From: Caulobacter sp. UNC358MFTsu5.1
GTDB lineage: Bacteria; Pseudomonadota; Alphaproteobacteria; Caulobacterales; Caulobacteraceae
Reading direction: 5' to 3'
Assembly: GCF_000712075.1 (NCBI RefSeq)
Contig: NZ_JONW01000007.1
Coordinates: 186,001-250,000, forward strand
DNA: 64,000 nucleotides
The notes under the pieces are model-generated. The model saw nothing but the letters and a program-made list of their open reading frames with translations. It did not search any database and had not been told where the DNA came from. Position 1 is the stretch's first letter; each line of letters starts with the position of its first letter. Position numbers and translations under genes: made by a program. Below, one piece after another: positions 1 through 9,081 of this stretch.

Positions 1-79
1 GGGCGTGGGCGGCGGTCCCGGCCAGGGCGGCGAGCGCGGCGGAGGCGAGCATCAGGCGGCGCGCGGTCGAGGTCTTCAT
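1..79 (-). CDS. N-terminal fragment of an exported protein (signal peptide only)
   Basis: Only the first 26 codons lie in the window; the gene continues past position 1. The start ATG is the complement of positions 77-79. The peptide begins MKTSTARRLMLAS, continues with an Ala/Leu-rich hydrophobic stretch and ends in Ala-His-Ala, which is a classic Sec signal peptide with a signal peptidase I site. The mature protein is outside the window, so no function can be assigned. It reads in the same direction as the downstream-encoded esterase genes at 215 and 1675. Confidence 0.6.
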   Translation of the reverse strand, partial: MKTSTARRLMLASAALAALAGTAAHA

Positions 80-214
80 CGGTCGGTCATCCCTAAGGTT
101 CGTCGCGACGGCTGCGCGTCGCTGGCGGCGGCGCAGTCTAGGGCGCGTCGCGGTTCAGCGCCCATGCCGATGACGGTCGAGGTCATGCCGAACGGGCATG
201 GCCCGGCCGGGGCT

Positions 215-1375
215 TCAATCCAGCTTGCGGCCGTCCAGCCAGGTCTCGATCAGCTTGGCCGCCTCGGCGCTGTGCTTCTCCAGCATCAGCATGTGGCCGT
301 CGCCGTGCAGGCCGTGGTCGGCCATGCGGACGAGGTCGGTCTTCACCCCGGCCTGGGTCAGGTAGCGCGCCGTGCAGTGGTCGTAGCCGGCGTGGTACGA
401 GGCCTCCGACATCAGGATCATGACCGGGAAGCGCGACAGGTTCGCCAGCCTGCGCGCCGGCTCGGCCTGCCGCCAGCAGCGGACCAGGTCGGGGCGCTCG
501 GGCGCGGCCTCCTGGACCCTGGCCAGGTCGGCGGGGTCGGCCAGGGGCGGATCGTAGGTCAGGGGCGTGGTCGTCAGGCCCCAGGGACGCGAGAGCTTGT
601 CGGGGTCGCTGTCGCCCCACGGCGGCGGGGCGCCGAAGAACGGCGGGCCGCTGGGCTCGACCGCGACGATGGCCTTGACCAAGTCCGGTCGCGCTTCGCC
701 GATCGCCCAGCCGAACGCGCCGGACTGCGAATGGGTGACGATCACGGCCGGGCCGATCCTCTCGAGCAAGGCCGCGCCCGCGTCGGCCACCAGCTTGGCC
801 GAGACGCCGCCGCCCGTGCTCGAGACCTGCGAGGCGTAGAACTGGTCGAAGATCGGGTCGCCCGGCTTGCCGGTGGTCCCGGGCCACTGGTCGTGCAGCC
901 GGGCCTGGGGCCAGCCCTGGGGTTGGCCGTCCTGGGGCGGGAAGTCCTGCGGGGCGGTGAAGCGCTTGGCGACGAAGTCCGGCGGCTGGCGGGTGGCCGG
1001 GCCGTAGGCCTTCTCGTCGTAACCCGAGGCGCCGCGCCCCGGCTGGTCCATCAGATAGACCGCCCAGCCCTGGTCGACGAACTGCTTGGCCCAGCCGGGG
1101 CGGCCGTCCGGCGTCGAGAGGAAGTTGGTGATGGTCTGGCCGGCGCCGGGGATGAACACCAGGGCCGTCTTGTGCCGCCGCTTGGCGGGCGTCAGGTACA
1201 GCACGTGGGCCTGGCCGGTCATGACCTTGCCGCCCTCGGCGTAGTGGCCGCCGACGAAGAAGGTCCCGACATCGGCGATCGCGGGGGAGGGCGCGGCGGC
1301 CTGTACGGGCGCCGCCGTCGACAGGCCCAGCGCCGCCGCCATCGCCAAGCCGCACCAGCCTCGAATGCTCGCCAT
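215..1375 (-). CDS. Secreted alpha/beta hydrolase (esterase-like)
   Basis: This 386-residue protein has a signal peptide (MASIRGWCGLAMAAALGLST, then cleavage near Val-Gln-Ala). The start at 1375 is preferred over an upstream in-frame ATG at 1453 because a strong GGGAGG ribosome site lies just upstream and the signal peptide begins there. The body is an alpha/beta hydrolase: an oxyanion-region segment FIPGAGQT, a nucleophile elbow His-Ser-Gln-Ser-Gly in VTHSQSGAFGWA, and a late His in the GLHGDGHMLML segment. The substrate cannot be read from the sequence. Its place beside xylan-degrading genes makes a carbohydrate esterase role possible, but this is inference. No operator of the locus regulon was seen directly upstream. 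Confidence 0.8.
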   Translation of the reverse strand: MASIRGWCGLAMAAALGLSTAAPVQAAAPSPAIADVGTFFVGGHYAEGGKVMTGQAHVLYLTPAKRRHKTALVFIPGAGQTITNFLSTPDGRPGWAKQFVDQGWAVYLMDQPGRGASGYDEKAYGPATRQPPDFVAKRFTAPQDFPPQDGQPQGWPQARLHDQWPGTTGKPGDPIFDQFYASQVSSTGGGVSAKLVADAGAALLERIGPAVIVTHSQSGAFGWAIGEARPDLVKAIVAVEPSGPPFFGAPPPWGDSDPDKLSRPWGLTTTPLTYDPPLADPADLARVQEAAPERPDLVRCWRQAEPARRLANLSRFPVMILMSEASYHAGYDHCTARYLTQAGVKTDLVRMADHGLHGDGHMLMLEKHSAEAAKLIETWLDGRKLD

Positions 1376-1527
1376 CGTCAACGCCTCCCTTTTTGACGCG
1401 CAGCCTGGGCCGGGCGAGGGGCGATGGCCAATGCCGAACCGATCTCGCGCCATGTCCGTTCGGCATGGCGCGAGACTTGAGGCGCAATCTCGGCGACCGA
1501 ATACCCTAGTAAAATCAACGACAAAAC

Positions 1528-1641
1528 AGTTGTCATCCCGGAAGCCCCGCAGGGGCTGTCCGGGACCCAGGGGACTGGGCGAAGGCTTTGCGGTTCACCT
1601 GGGTCCCGGACAAGCGCTGCGCGCTTTCCGGGATGACAACT
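1528..1641. repeat. Double-hairpin extragenic palindromic element
   Basis: This is a 114-bp nested inverted repeat in the 299-bp gap between two minus-strand genes. The outer arms AGTTGTCATCCCGGAA (1528-1543) and TTCCGGGATGACAACT (1626-1641) are exact 16-bp complements. Inner arms TGTCCGGGACCCAGG (1557-1571) and CCTGGGTCCCGGACA (1598-1612) are exact 15-bp complements. Short GC hairpins (AGCCCCGCAGGGGCT and AGCGCTGCGCGCT) sit between outer and inner arms on each side. The layout fits a REP/MITE-like repeat of the type scattered between genes in GC-rich alphaproteobacteria. The rest of the gap shows nothing else convincing. Confidence 0.75.
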
Positions 1642-1674
1642 GAAATTCGAAGCTTCTGCGCCCCGGGAACGAAT

Positions 1675-2952
1675 TCAGTGCGCGAACAGCGCCAGCGGCA
1701 CCGCGTCGGCCATGGCCTTGTAGCCGGCCAGCGAGGGGTGCAGGCCGTCGCCGGAGTCGAAGGCCGGCGACAGCTTGCTGGGGTTGGCCGGGTCGGCCGT
1801 CAGCTTGTCGAAGTCGATCACCGCGTCGAAGCGGCCGGGCGTGCGGATCCAGGCGTTGATCGCCTGGCGGTCCTGCTCGTTGGCCGCGTCGGGGTGGTAG
1901 TAGCCCGAGCCGCCGAACGGCATGACAGTGGCGCCGTAGACCTTGATGCCCCGCTCGCGGGCCCGGCGGATCATCTGGTCGTACGAGGCGATCATCCGGG
2001 CCACCAGGGCGGCGTGGGCCTCGGGCGTGGCGGGCTGGTCGCGGGTCAGGGTGCCCAGGTCGTTCACGCCCTCCAGCAGGATCACGTACTTCACCCCGGC
2101 CTGGTTGATCACGTCGCGGTCGAAGCGGGCCAGGGCGTTGGGGCCCAGACCGTCCAGCAGCAGGCGGTTGCCGCCGATGCCGGCGTTCAGCACGCCCACG
2201 CCTTTCGTGCGCGGGTCGGCCTGCAGGCGGGCGGCCAGGATGTCGGGCCAGCGGTTGTTGCCGTTGGTGGTGACGCCGTAGCCGTCGGTGATCGAGTCGC
2301 CGAAGGTCACCAGGCTGGCGCCCGCCGGGCGCTGGACATCAACGGCCGCGATCACGAACCAGCGGTCCAGCGACTTGGCGTTCGTCAGCTCGGCGGCGGT
2401 CAGCTGGTCGCCGGAGGCGAACCACGAGGTGGTGCGCGAGCCGGGGTGGCTGGTCTGCTGGGCGGGCGGCGCGCCGTCGAAGCGGATCGTGATCGCCAGG
2501 TTGGCCAGGGGCGCGGCCGGGAAGTCGATGGGGTCGGACAGGTATTCGGCCCCGGCCGGGATCGTCGTCTCCGGGCGGCCGGAGAAGGTCAGGGCGCGGT
2601 CGCTGGCCGGGTCGATGCGGGCCGAGCCGGGGGCGGCGGCCAGGGCCACGTGGACGCCGGCCAGCTTCAGCGGCTCGGTCCCGAAGGCGTTGGACAGCTT
2701 GATGCGAATCTTGCCGCCGCCGGTGCTGAGCCGCAGCGTCTGGCGCAGCGTGCCGTCGGCGACGTCGGCGGCGGGCAGGGCGTCCTTGGCGGCGGGAATC
2801 ATCTGGGCCGTGGCCCACGAGGCGACCCAGCGCTCGCTCTGCGCCGGCTTGGCGGGCGCGGCCCAAGCGACCGTGGGCGCGATCGAGATAGGGCCGGCGC
2901 CGATCGAAAGCGCGATCGCCAGCCCGACCAGGGCGCGTTTACCGATATCCAT
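1675..2952 (-). CDS. Secreted SGNH/GDSL-family hydrolase
   Basis: The product is 425 residues with an N-terminal signal peptide (MDIGKRALVGLAIALSIGAG, cleavage around Ala-Trp-Ala-Ala). The N-terminal ~190 residues resemble the beta-rich domain often fused to this esterase family. The catalytic SGNH domain follows: block I FGDSITDG (nucleophile Ser), the Gly in NAGIGGNR, block III GVND (Asn), and block V DGLHPS (Asp/His). Such enzymes commonly deacetylate xylan or pectin side chains. The gene is divergent from the GH3 gene at 3144 across a 191-bp region holding both regulon operators, so acetyl-xylan or related esterase activity is a reasonable inference. The exact substrate is not determined. 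Confidence 0.85.
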   Translation of the reverse strand: MDIGKRALVGLAIALSIGAGPISIAPTVAWAAPAKPAQSERWVASWATAQMIPAAKDALPAADVADGTLRQTLRLSTGGGKIRIKLSNAFGTEPLKLAGVHVALAAAPGSARIDPASDRALTFSGRPETTIPAGAEYLSDPIDFPAAPLANLAITIRFDGAPPAQQTSHPGSRTTSWFASGDQLTAAELTNAKSLDRWFVIAAVDVQRPAGASLVTFGDSITDGYGVTTNGNNRWPDILAARLQADPRTKGVGVLNAGIGGNRLLLDGLGPNALARFDRDVINQAGVKYVILLEGVNDLGTLTRDQPATPEAHAALVARMIASYDQMIRRARERGIKVYGATVMPFGGSGYYHPDAANEQDRQAINAWIRTPGRFDAVIDFDKLTADPANPSKLSPAFDSGDGLHPSLAGYKAMADAVPLALFAH

Positions 2953-3016
2953 GCTTCCTCCAAGCCCGTCCGACGAAGGGTCTTTGTCTGCTCGCCCCCG
3001 ACTCTGGGGGATGGAA

Positions 3017-3030
3017 TGAGACCGGTACCA
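3017..3030. promoter_or_regulatory. LacI-type operator (site L1) between the SGNH esterase and GH3 genes
   Basis: On the minus strand the site reads TGGTACCGGTCTCA. It fits the consensus TGGTANCGGTNNCA derived here from six sites in four intergenic regions. The central CG and the dyad are typical of LacI-family operators, and the pattern resembles the xylose-regulon (XylR) motif of Caulobacter crescentus as I recall it. No LacI-family gene lies in the window. Confidence 0.6.
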
Positions 3031-3043
3031 TAAAAAACTTGAG

Positions 3044-3054
3044 TGGTCAGACCT
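3044..3054. promoter_or_regulatory. GntR/FCD-type operator (site G1)
   Basis: TGGTCAGACCT differs at one end base from the perfect dyad TGGTCNGACCA, which is the FadR-subfamily style of GntR operator. It lies 14 bp from the LacI-type site at 3017-3030. The likely ligand is the FadR/UxuR-type regulator encoded at 11280-12032; this is inference from family and proximity. Confidence 0.5.
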
Positions 3055-3143
3055 CTCCTTCCATACTGTGGACCAACGTCGGCGAGCAACGCCGCCACCG
3101 TCCGTTCGACGGTCCGTTCCATCGTGGGGAAACGAAAGAGATC

Positions 3144-5558
3144 ATGAGCCAGACCGTCACCCGCCGCACGCTCGGCGTCAGCCTGGCCGCCCTGGCCGCC
3201 GCCACCTCGACCCTCGCCCGCGCCGCCGCGCCCAAGGCCGGGAAGGGGGACAAGCCCCTCTACAAGGATCCGACCCAGTCGGTGGAGCTGCGCGTCCGCG
3301 ACCTGCTCTCGCGCATGACGCTGGAGGAGAAGGCCGCCCAGCTGGTCGGGATCTGGCTGACCAAGAACAAGATCCAGACCGACGCCGGCGAGTTCTCGCC
3401 GGAGGCGGCCAGCAAGAACTTCCCCAACGGCCTGGGCCAGATCTCCCGCCCGACCGACCGCAAGGGGCTCAAGCCCGCCACGGTGGTCGACGCCGCCGCC
3501 GGCGCCGACGACGGCTCGGTCAACCGCAACGCCAAGGAAACCGCCCGCTACATCAACGCCGCCCAGAAGTGGGCGATGGAGAAGACCCGCCTGGGCGTCC
3601 CGCTGCTGATGCACGACGAGGCCCTGCACGGCTATGTGGCGCGCGACGCCACCAGCTTCCCGCAGGCCATCGCCCTGGCCTCGACCTTCGACACCGAGAT
3701 GACCGAGAAGGTCTTCGCCGTCGCCGCCCGCGAGATGCGCGCCCGGGGCTCGAACATCGCCCTGGCCCCGGTGGTCGACGTGGCCCGCGACCCGCGCTGG
3801 GGCCGCATCGAGGAGACCTACGGCGAGGACCCGCACCTGTGCGCCGAGATCGGCCTGGCGGCGATCCGCGGCTTCCAGGGCAAGACCCTGCCGCTGGCCC
3901 CCGACAAGGTGTTCGTCACCCTCAAGCACATGACCGGCCACGGCCAGCCCGAGAACGGCACCAATGTCGGCCCGGCCCAGATCGCCGAGCGCACCCTGCG
4001 CGAGAACTTCTTCCCGCCGTTCGAACGGGCGGTGAAGGAGCTGCCGGTCCGCTCGGTCATGCCGTCGTACAACGAGATCGACGGCGTGCCCTCGCACGCC
4101 AACCGCTGGCTGCTGACCCACATCCTGCGTGAGGAGTGGGGCTACAAGGGCTCGGTCCAGAGCGACTACTTCGCAATCAAGGAACTGATGGCCCGCCATA
4201 AGATGACCGACAACCTGGCGGACACGGCCGTGATGGCCATGAACGCCGGCGTCGACGTCGAGCTGCCGGACGGCGAGGCCTACGCCCTGCTGCCCGAGCT
4301 GGTGAAGTCGGGCCGCATCCCCCAGGCCGCCGTCGACCAGGCCGTCGAACGCGTCCTGGCCATGAAGTTCGAAGGCGGCCTGTTCGAGAACCCCTACGCC
4401 GACGAGAAGACGGCCGACGCCAAGACCGCCGCGCCCGACGCGATCGCCCTGGCCCGCGAGGCCGCCCGCAAGGCCGTCGTGCTGCTGAAGAACGACAAGG
4501 GCCTGCTGCCGCTGGACCCCTCCAAGTTCAAGCGCATGGCCCTGTTGGGCACCCACGCCAAGGACACCCCGATCGGCGGCTACAGCGACATCCCGCGCCA
4601 CGTGGTGTCGATCCTGGACGGCCTGCAGGCCGAGGCCAAGAAGAGCGGCTTCGCCCTGGACTACGCCGAGGCGGTGCGGATTACCGAGAGCCGCGTCTGG
4701 GCCCAGGACGAGGTCAAGCTGGTCGACCCGGCCGTCAACGCCAAGCTGATCGCCGAGGCGGTCGAGGTGGCCAAGAAGGCCGACATCGTCGTCATGGTGC
4801 TGGGCGACAACGAGCAGACCAGCCGCGAGGCCTGGGCCGACAACCACCTGGGCGACCGCGACAGCCTGGACCTGATCGGCCAGCAGAACGACCTGGCCAA
4901 GGCGATCTTCGACCTGGGCAAGCCCACGGTGGTGTTCCTGCTGAACGGCCGTCCGCTGTCGGTGAACCTGCTGGCCGAGCGGGCCGACGCCCTGGTCGAG
5001 GGCTGGTACCTGGGCCAGGAGACCGGCAACGCCGCCGCCGACATCCTGTTCGGCCGCGCCAATCCGGGCGGCAAGCTGCCGGTCAGCATCGCCCGCGACG
5101 TGGGCCAACTGCCGATCTACTACAACCGCAAGCCCACGGCCCGCCGCGGCTATCTGTTCGACGAGACGACGCCGCTCTATCCGTTCGGTTTCGGCCTGTC
5201 GTACACGACGTTCGACATCTCGGCCCCGCGTCCGGCCAAGGACCAGATCGGGACCAACGAGAGCGTCAAGGTCGAGATCGACGTGACCAACACCGGCAAG
5301 GTCGCCGGCGACGAGGTGGTCCAGCTCTACATCCACGACGAGGCCGCCTCGGTGACCCGTCCGCTGCTGGAGCTGAAGCACTTCAAGCGCGTGACCCTGG
5401 CCCCCGGCGCCAAGCAGACGGTGACCTTCGAGGTCTCGCCGCTGGACCTGTCGCTGTGGAACCTGGACATGAAGCGCGTGGTCGAGCCGGGCAAGTTCAC
5501 CCTGCTGTCGGGCCCGAACTCGGCCCAGCTGAAGCCGGCGACGCTGACGGTCGCCTAG
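3144..5558 (+). CDS. GH3 family beta-xylosidase / beta-glucosidase, Tat-exported
   Basis: This 804-residue protein starts at 3144, just after an AAGAG-type ribosome site; the peptide there has a twin-arginine signal (MSQTVTRRTLGVSLAALAAA, cleavage near Ala-Arg-Ala). An in-frame ATG at 3039 would add 35 implausible residues ahead of the Tat signal. The order is GH3 N-terminal TIM barrel (nucleophile Asp in VQSDYFAI), GH3 C-terminal domain (VVLLKNDKGLLPL onward) and a C-terminal fibronectin-III-like domain (EIDVTNTGKVAGDEVVQLY). GH3 enzymes of this type release terminal beta-D-xylose or glucose from oligosaccharides. The xylan context favours beta-xylosidase. It is followed after 104 bp by the GH115 gene. 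Confidence 0.88.
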   Translation: MSQTVTRRTLGVSLAALAAATSTLARAAAPKAGKGDKPLYKDPTQSVELRVRDLLSRMTLEEKAAQLVGIWLTKNKIQTDAGEFSPEAASKNFPNGLGQISRPTDRKGLKPATVVDAAAGADDGSVNRNAKETARYINAAQKWAMEKTRLGVPLLMHDEALHGYVARDATSFPQAIALASTFDTEMTEKVFAVAAREMRARGSNIALAPVVDVARDPRWGRIEETYGEDPHLCAEIGLAAIRGFQGKTLPLAPDKVFVTLKHMTGHGQPENGTNVGPAQIAERTLRENFFPPFERAVKELPVRSVMPSYNEIDGVPSHANRWLLTHILREEWGYKGSVQSDYFAIKELMARHKMTDNLADTAVMAMNAGVDVELPDGEAYALLPELVKSGRIPQAAVDQAVERVLAMKFEGGLFENPYADEKTADAKTAAPDAIALAREAARKAVVLLKNDKGLLPLDPSKFKRMALLGTHAKDTPIGGYSDIPRHVVSILDGLQAEAKKSGFALDYAEAVRITESRVWAQDEVKLVDPAVNAKLIAEAVEVAKKADIVVMVLGDNEQTSREAWADNHLGDRDSLDLIGQQNDLAKAIFDLGKPTVVFLLNGRPLSVNLLAERADALVEGWYLGQETGNAAADILFGRANPGGKLPVSIARDVGQLPIYYNRKPTARRGYLFDETTPLYPFGFGLSYTTFDISAPRPAKDQIGTNESVKVEIDVTNTGKVAGDEVVQLYIHDEAASVTRPLLELKHFKRVTLAPGAKQTVTFEVSPLDLSLWNLDMKRVVEPGKFTLLSGPNSAQLKPATLTVA

Positions 5559-5566
5559 GGCGCGGG

Positions 5567-5632
5567 ACCCCCTCAGTCGCTTCGCGACAGCTCCCCCTCT
5601 GGCGGAGGTGGCCCGGAGGGCCGGAGGGGGCG
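5567..5632. repeat. GC-rich extragenic palindromic element between GH3 and GH115 genes
   Basis: The gap between the GH3 stop and the GH115 start contains CCCCCTCAGTCGCTTCGCGA and a facing G-rich arm ending GGAGGGGG. Inside is a small hairpin GTCGC-TTC-GCGAC. This organisation is typical of dispersed intergenic repeats in Caulobacterales. It may act as an mRNA hairpin tuning the GH3/GH115 ratio, but only the palindromic structure is directly visible. Confidence 0.5.
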
Positions 5633-5662
5633 CGCGCGAAGTGAAGTTTTGGGAGTAGACCC

Positions 5663-8506
5663 ATGATCCGCACCGCCGTGTCCGCCCTGGCCCTGGCGGC
5701 GGCCCTCGCCGTGGGCGTGGCCATCGCAGCGCCCGCCCGGGCCGGCGAGCCGGCGGCGGTCTCCGCCACACCGGCGGCCGGCGCCTTCCCGCTGATCGCC
5801 GCCGGGCGCTCGGCGCGGATCGAGACCGACGTCACCGACTGGCCGGGCGTGCTGCGCGCGGTCAACGACGTCCGCGGCGACCTCTCCAAGCTGTCGGCCG
5901 ACGCCCGGCCGGCGCAGGACGCGCCGGTGGTGATCATCGGCACGATCGGCAAGAGCGCCGTCATCGACGCCCTGATCGCTTCGGGGAAGCTCGACGTCAC
6001 CGGGGTCAAAGGCCAGTGGGAGGCCTTCGTCCAGCAGGTGGTCGAGAACCCGCGTCCGGGCGTGGCCCGGGCCCTGGTCATCGCCGGCGCCGACAAGCGC
6101 GGCACGATCTTCGGCGCCTACGACCTGATCGAGCGGGCTGGCGTCTCGCCCTGGAGCTGGTGGGCCGACGCGCCGATCCCGGTGAAGGACCAGGCCTATG
6201 TCGCCGCCGGCCGGCGTGTGCTGAAGCCGGCGGTCAAGTATCGCGGCATCTTCCTCAACGACGAGGACCCGGCGCTGTCGGGCTGGGCCCAGCAGCGGTT
6301 CGGCGGGGTGAACCACGAGTTCTACGCCAAGGTCTTCGAGCTGACCCTGCGCCTGAAGGGCAACTTCCTGTGGCCGGCCATGTGGGGCAAGTCGATCTAT
6401 GACGACGACCCGCTGAGCGCGCCCCTGGCCGACGAATACGGCGTGGTGCTGGGCACCTCGCACCACGAGCCGCTGGGCCGCGCCCACGTCGAGTGGGAGC
6501 GCTACGGCCAGGGCCCGTGGGACTACGGCAAGAACCCCGACAAGCTGCGCGACTTCTGGCGCGAGGGCGTCAAGCGGATGGGGGCGAACGAGAGCGTCCT
6601 GACCGTGGGCATGCGCGGCGACGGCGACGAGCCGATGACCCAGGGCACGGCGACCAAGCTCCTGGAGACCATCGTCGCCGACCAGCGCAAGATCATCGGC
6701 GAAGTGACGGGAAAACCTCCGGAAAGCACCCCGCAGGTCTGGGCGCTCTACAAGGAGGTGCAGGACTATTACGACGCCGGCATGCGCGTGCCCGACGACG
6801 TGACCCTGCTGTTCTCGGACGACAACTGGGGCGACATCCGGCGGCTGCCGGAACCGGGCAAGACCCGGCCGGGCGGCTACGGCGTCTACTACCACTTCGA
6901 CTATGTGGGCGGGCCGCGGAACTACAAGTGGCTCAACACCAACCAGGTCTCGCGCACCTGGGAGCAGATGAAGCTGGCCCGCGACTACGGCGCCGACCGG
7001 CTGTGGATCGTCAATGTGGGTGATCTCAAGCCCATGGAACTGCCGACCGAGTTCTTCCTCGACATGGCCTGGGACCCGGACGCCATGACGGTGGGCAAGA
7101 TGGCCGGCTTCACCCGCGACTGGGCCGCCGCCCAGTTCGGTTCCGAGCACGCCGACGAGATCGCCGCCCTGCTGGACGGCTACACGCGTCTGAACGCCCG
7201 CCGTAAGCCCGAGCTGATCGACGGCTCGACCTTCAGCCTGGTCAATTTCCGCGAGGCCGAGCGGGTCGAGGCCGAGTGGGCCGACCTGGAGCGCCGCGCC
7301 GACGTCCTGCGCCGCGTGCTGCCCAAGGATCAGGACGACGCCTTCTTCCAGCTGGTCTGGTTCCCGATCCAGGCCAGCGCCAACCACACCCGGCTCTACA
7401 TCGCCGCTGGCCGCAATGCGCTGTACGCCAAGCAGGGGCGGATAGCGGCCAACGCCGAGGCGGGCAAGGTCCAGGCCCTGTTCGCCCGCGACGCCGAGCT
7501 GGTGCGCCAGTGGGACGAGGACCTGGCCGGCGGCAAGTGGCGCAAGATGATGAGCCAGACCCACATCGGCTACACCTACTGGCAGCAGCCGCCGAGCAAC
7601 GTGATCCCGGCGACCGTGGCGGTGAAACCCGCCGCCGGCTGGGGCGTCGCGGTCGAGGGCCGGGCGGACGTGGTGGCCGACGCCGCCGACCTGCCGCCCC
7701 TGGCCCGCGACGGCGCCGCCGGCCGCTGGATCGACGTGTTCAACCGGGGCGCCGCGCCCCTGGCCTTCAGCGCCAAGGCCGGCGAGCCCTGGCTGAAGGT
7801 CGCGTCCGGCCCGGCCGCCGCCAATGGCGACACGCGGCTGGAGGTTTCGGTCGACTGGAAGGCCGCCCCGGCCTCGGCGCGCCGGGTCCCGATCGTCCTG
7901 ACCGGCGCCGACGGCAAGACGGTGACGGTCACGGCGGTGGTCGACGGCGCGCCGCGCAAGACCGCCAAGGCCGCCTTCGTCGAGGCCGGCGGACCGCTGG
8001 CCATCGAGGCCGAGCACCATGCGGCGGCCGCAAGCGCGGGCGGCGTCTCCTGGACGACCATCCCGGGCCTGGGCCGGACCCTTTCAGGCGTGACCAGTTC
8101 GCCCTCGACCGCGCCGTCCAGCGCGCCGGGGCAGGGGGCTTTCCTCGACTACGCCATCGACCTGGAGCAGGCGGGCGACTTCGACCTGCGGGTCTTCACC
8201 GCCCCCAGCCTCGACTTCCGGGGCGGAAGCGGTCTGCGCTACGCTGTTTCGCTGGACGACGCCCCGCCGGTGATCGCCAACCTGCACGAGGGCGAGACCC
8301 GCACAGGCGAGGGCCAGAAGAGCTGGGAGAAGGCCGTGGCCGACAATACCCGCGTCCAGACGATCCGGCTGACCGCGGCCAAGGCCGGCGCCCACCGCAT
8401 CCGGCTGTGGCGCGTCGATCCCGGCGTGGTGTTCGAGCGGCTGGTGATCTCGCGCGGCGAGCTGCCGGCGAGCTATCTGGGGCCGGTGGAAGGCGTGCGG
8501 CGCTAG
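5663..8506 (+). CDS. GH115 family xylan alpha-1,2-glucuronidase
   Basis: The 947-residue protein has a Sec signal peptide (MIRTAVSALALAAALAVGVA, then Ala-Arg-Ala). Its body carries GH115 landmarks: KYRGIFLNDEDPALSGWAQ, LWPAMWGKSIYDDDP, GTSHHEPLGRAHVEW, LLFSDDNWGDIRRLP and the segment WIVNVGDLKPMELPTEFFL. The C-terminal third is beta-rich and carbohydrate-binding-like (ending AHRIRLWRVDPGVVFERLVI). GH115 enzymes remove (4-O-methyl-)glucuronic acid from internal xylose units of polymeric glucuronoxylan, complementing GH67, which acts on terminal substituted xylose. A GGGAG ribosome site precedes the ATG. It is probably co-transcribed with the GH3 gene. Confidence 0.9.
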   Translation: MIRTAVSALALAAALAVGVAIAAPARAGEPAAVSATPAAGAFPLIAAGRSARIETDVTDWPGVLRAVNDVRGDLSKLSADARPAQDAPVVIIGTIGKSAVIDALIASGKLDVTGVKGQWEAFVQQVVENPRPGVARALVIAGADKRGTIFGAYDLIERAGVSPWSWWADAPIPVKDQAYVAAGRRVLKPAVKYRGIFLNDEDPALSGWAQQRFGGVNHEFYAKVFELTLRLKGNFLWPAMWGKSIYDDDPLSAPLADEYGVVLGTSHHEPLGRAHVEWERYGQGPWDYGKNPDKLRDFWREGVKRMGANESVLTVGMRGDGDEPMTQGTATKLLETIVADQRKIIGEVTGKPPESTPQVWALYKEVQDYYDAGMRVPDDVTLLFSDDNWGDIRRLPEPGKTRPGGYGVYYHFDYVGGPRNYKWLNTNQVSRTWEQMKLARDYGADRLWIVNVGDLKPMELPTEFFLDMAWDPDAMTVGKMAGFTRDWAAAQFGSEHADEIAALLDGYTRLNARRKPELIDGSTFSLVNFREAERVEAEWADLERRADVLRRVLPKDQDDAFFQLVWFPIQASANHTRLYIAAGRNALYAKQGRIAANAEAGKVQALFARDAELVRQWDEDLAGGKWRKMMSQTHIGYTYWQQPPSNVIPATVAVKPAAGWGVAVEGRADVVADAADLPPLARDGAAGRWIDVFNRGAAPLAFSAKAGEPWLKVASGPAAANGDTRLEVSVDWKAAPASARRVPIVLTGADGKTVTVTAVVDGAPRKTAKAAFVEAGGPLAIEAEHHAAAASAGGVSWTTIPGLGRTLSGVTSSPSTAPSSAPGQGAFLDYAIDLEQAGDFDLRVFTAPSLDFRGGSGLRYAVSLDDAPPVIANLHEGETRTGEGQKSWEKAVADNTRVQTIRLTAAKAGAHRIRLWRVDPGVVFERLVISRGELPASYLGPVEGVRR

Positions 8507-8562
8507 GGCTTTGTTTCGATCCCGGGCCCTGCGATAGTCGGGGCGAGACGAGGAGGCTGAAG

Positions 8563-9036
8563 ATGCGTCCTTTCCCGTTGAGGCTCGCGATCCTGACCCT
8601 CGCCGTTACAGCTGTTGGGGGCCTGCTGGCCGGGGCCGTCCAGGCCCAGCCCGCGCCGGGCGGGCGGAGCTGGGGCAAGCCCGGGATCTCGTTCCTGCAG
8701 TACCGCACCGACGCCGTCGAATGCGCCTGGCTGGCGGGCAGCGCCACGCCCGTCTCCGTGCCCACGGTCGATCATGTGTTCGCGATGGACGGCCAGGACA
8801 TCTTCGAGGTGATCGAGAGCGCCAAGCGCAGCCAGTACCGCACCTTCAACAACGTCGCCGACCAGCTGGAGCCGGCGCTGGAGACCTGCCTGCGAGGCCG
8901 GGGCTACCGGCCGTTCAAGCTGACCGACGTGCAGGACGCCCAACTGAAGCAGCTTAAACGCGGCTCGACCTCGCGGCATCGCTACCTCTACGGTCTGGCG
9001 ATCGATCCGGAAGTGCTGAAGGGGCAGGGGCTGTAG
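8563..9036 (+). CDS. Small exported protein of unknown function
   Basis: This 157-residue protein begins at an ATG preceded by a strong GAGGAGG site. It has a signal peptide (MRPFPLRLAILTLAVTAVGG, cleavage near Val-Gln-Ala-Gln). The mature part has two Cys, one in ECAWLAGS and one in ETCLRGRGYRPFKLT, which could form a disulfide. The pattern 'C ... Y RTFNN ... CLRGRGYRPFKLT' is like short periplasmic or lipoprotein-like conserved proteins of alphaproteobacteria, but no family is recognised. It lies 56 bp after the GH115 stop and 45 bp before the SulP permease, in the same direction. Confidence 0.75.
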   Translation: MRPFPLRLAILTLAVTAVGGLLAGAVQAQPAPGGRSWGKPGISFLQYRTDAVECAWLAGSATPVSVPTVDHVFAMDGQDIFEVIESAKRSQYRTFNNVADQLEPALETCLRGRGYRPFKLTDVQDAQLKQLKRGSTSRHRYLYGLAIDPEVLKGQGL

Positions 9037-9081
9037 GGCTCCAGGTCCCCAGGCGCCGCCGGCGGCGAGGAGGAGCTGGGC

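Noticed and set aside
2799-5771. 990-codon frame antisense to the GH3 gene
   Set aside because: High GC content suppresses stops in the antisense frame. The predicted protein is low-complexity Gln/Arg/Gly/Leu without motifs, while the plus strand has an intact GH3 enzyme.
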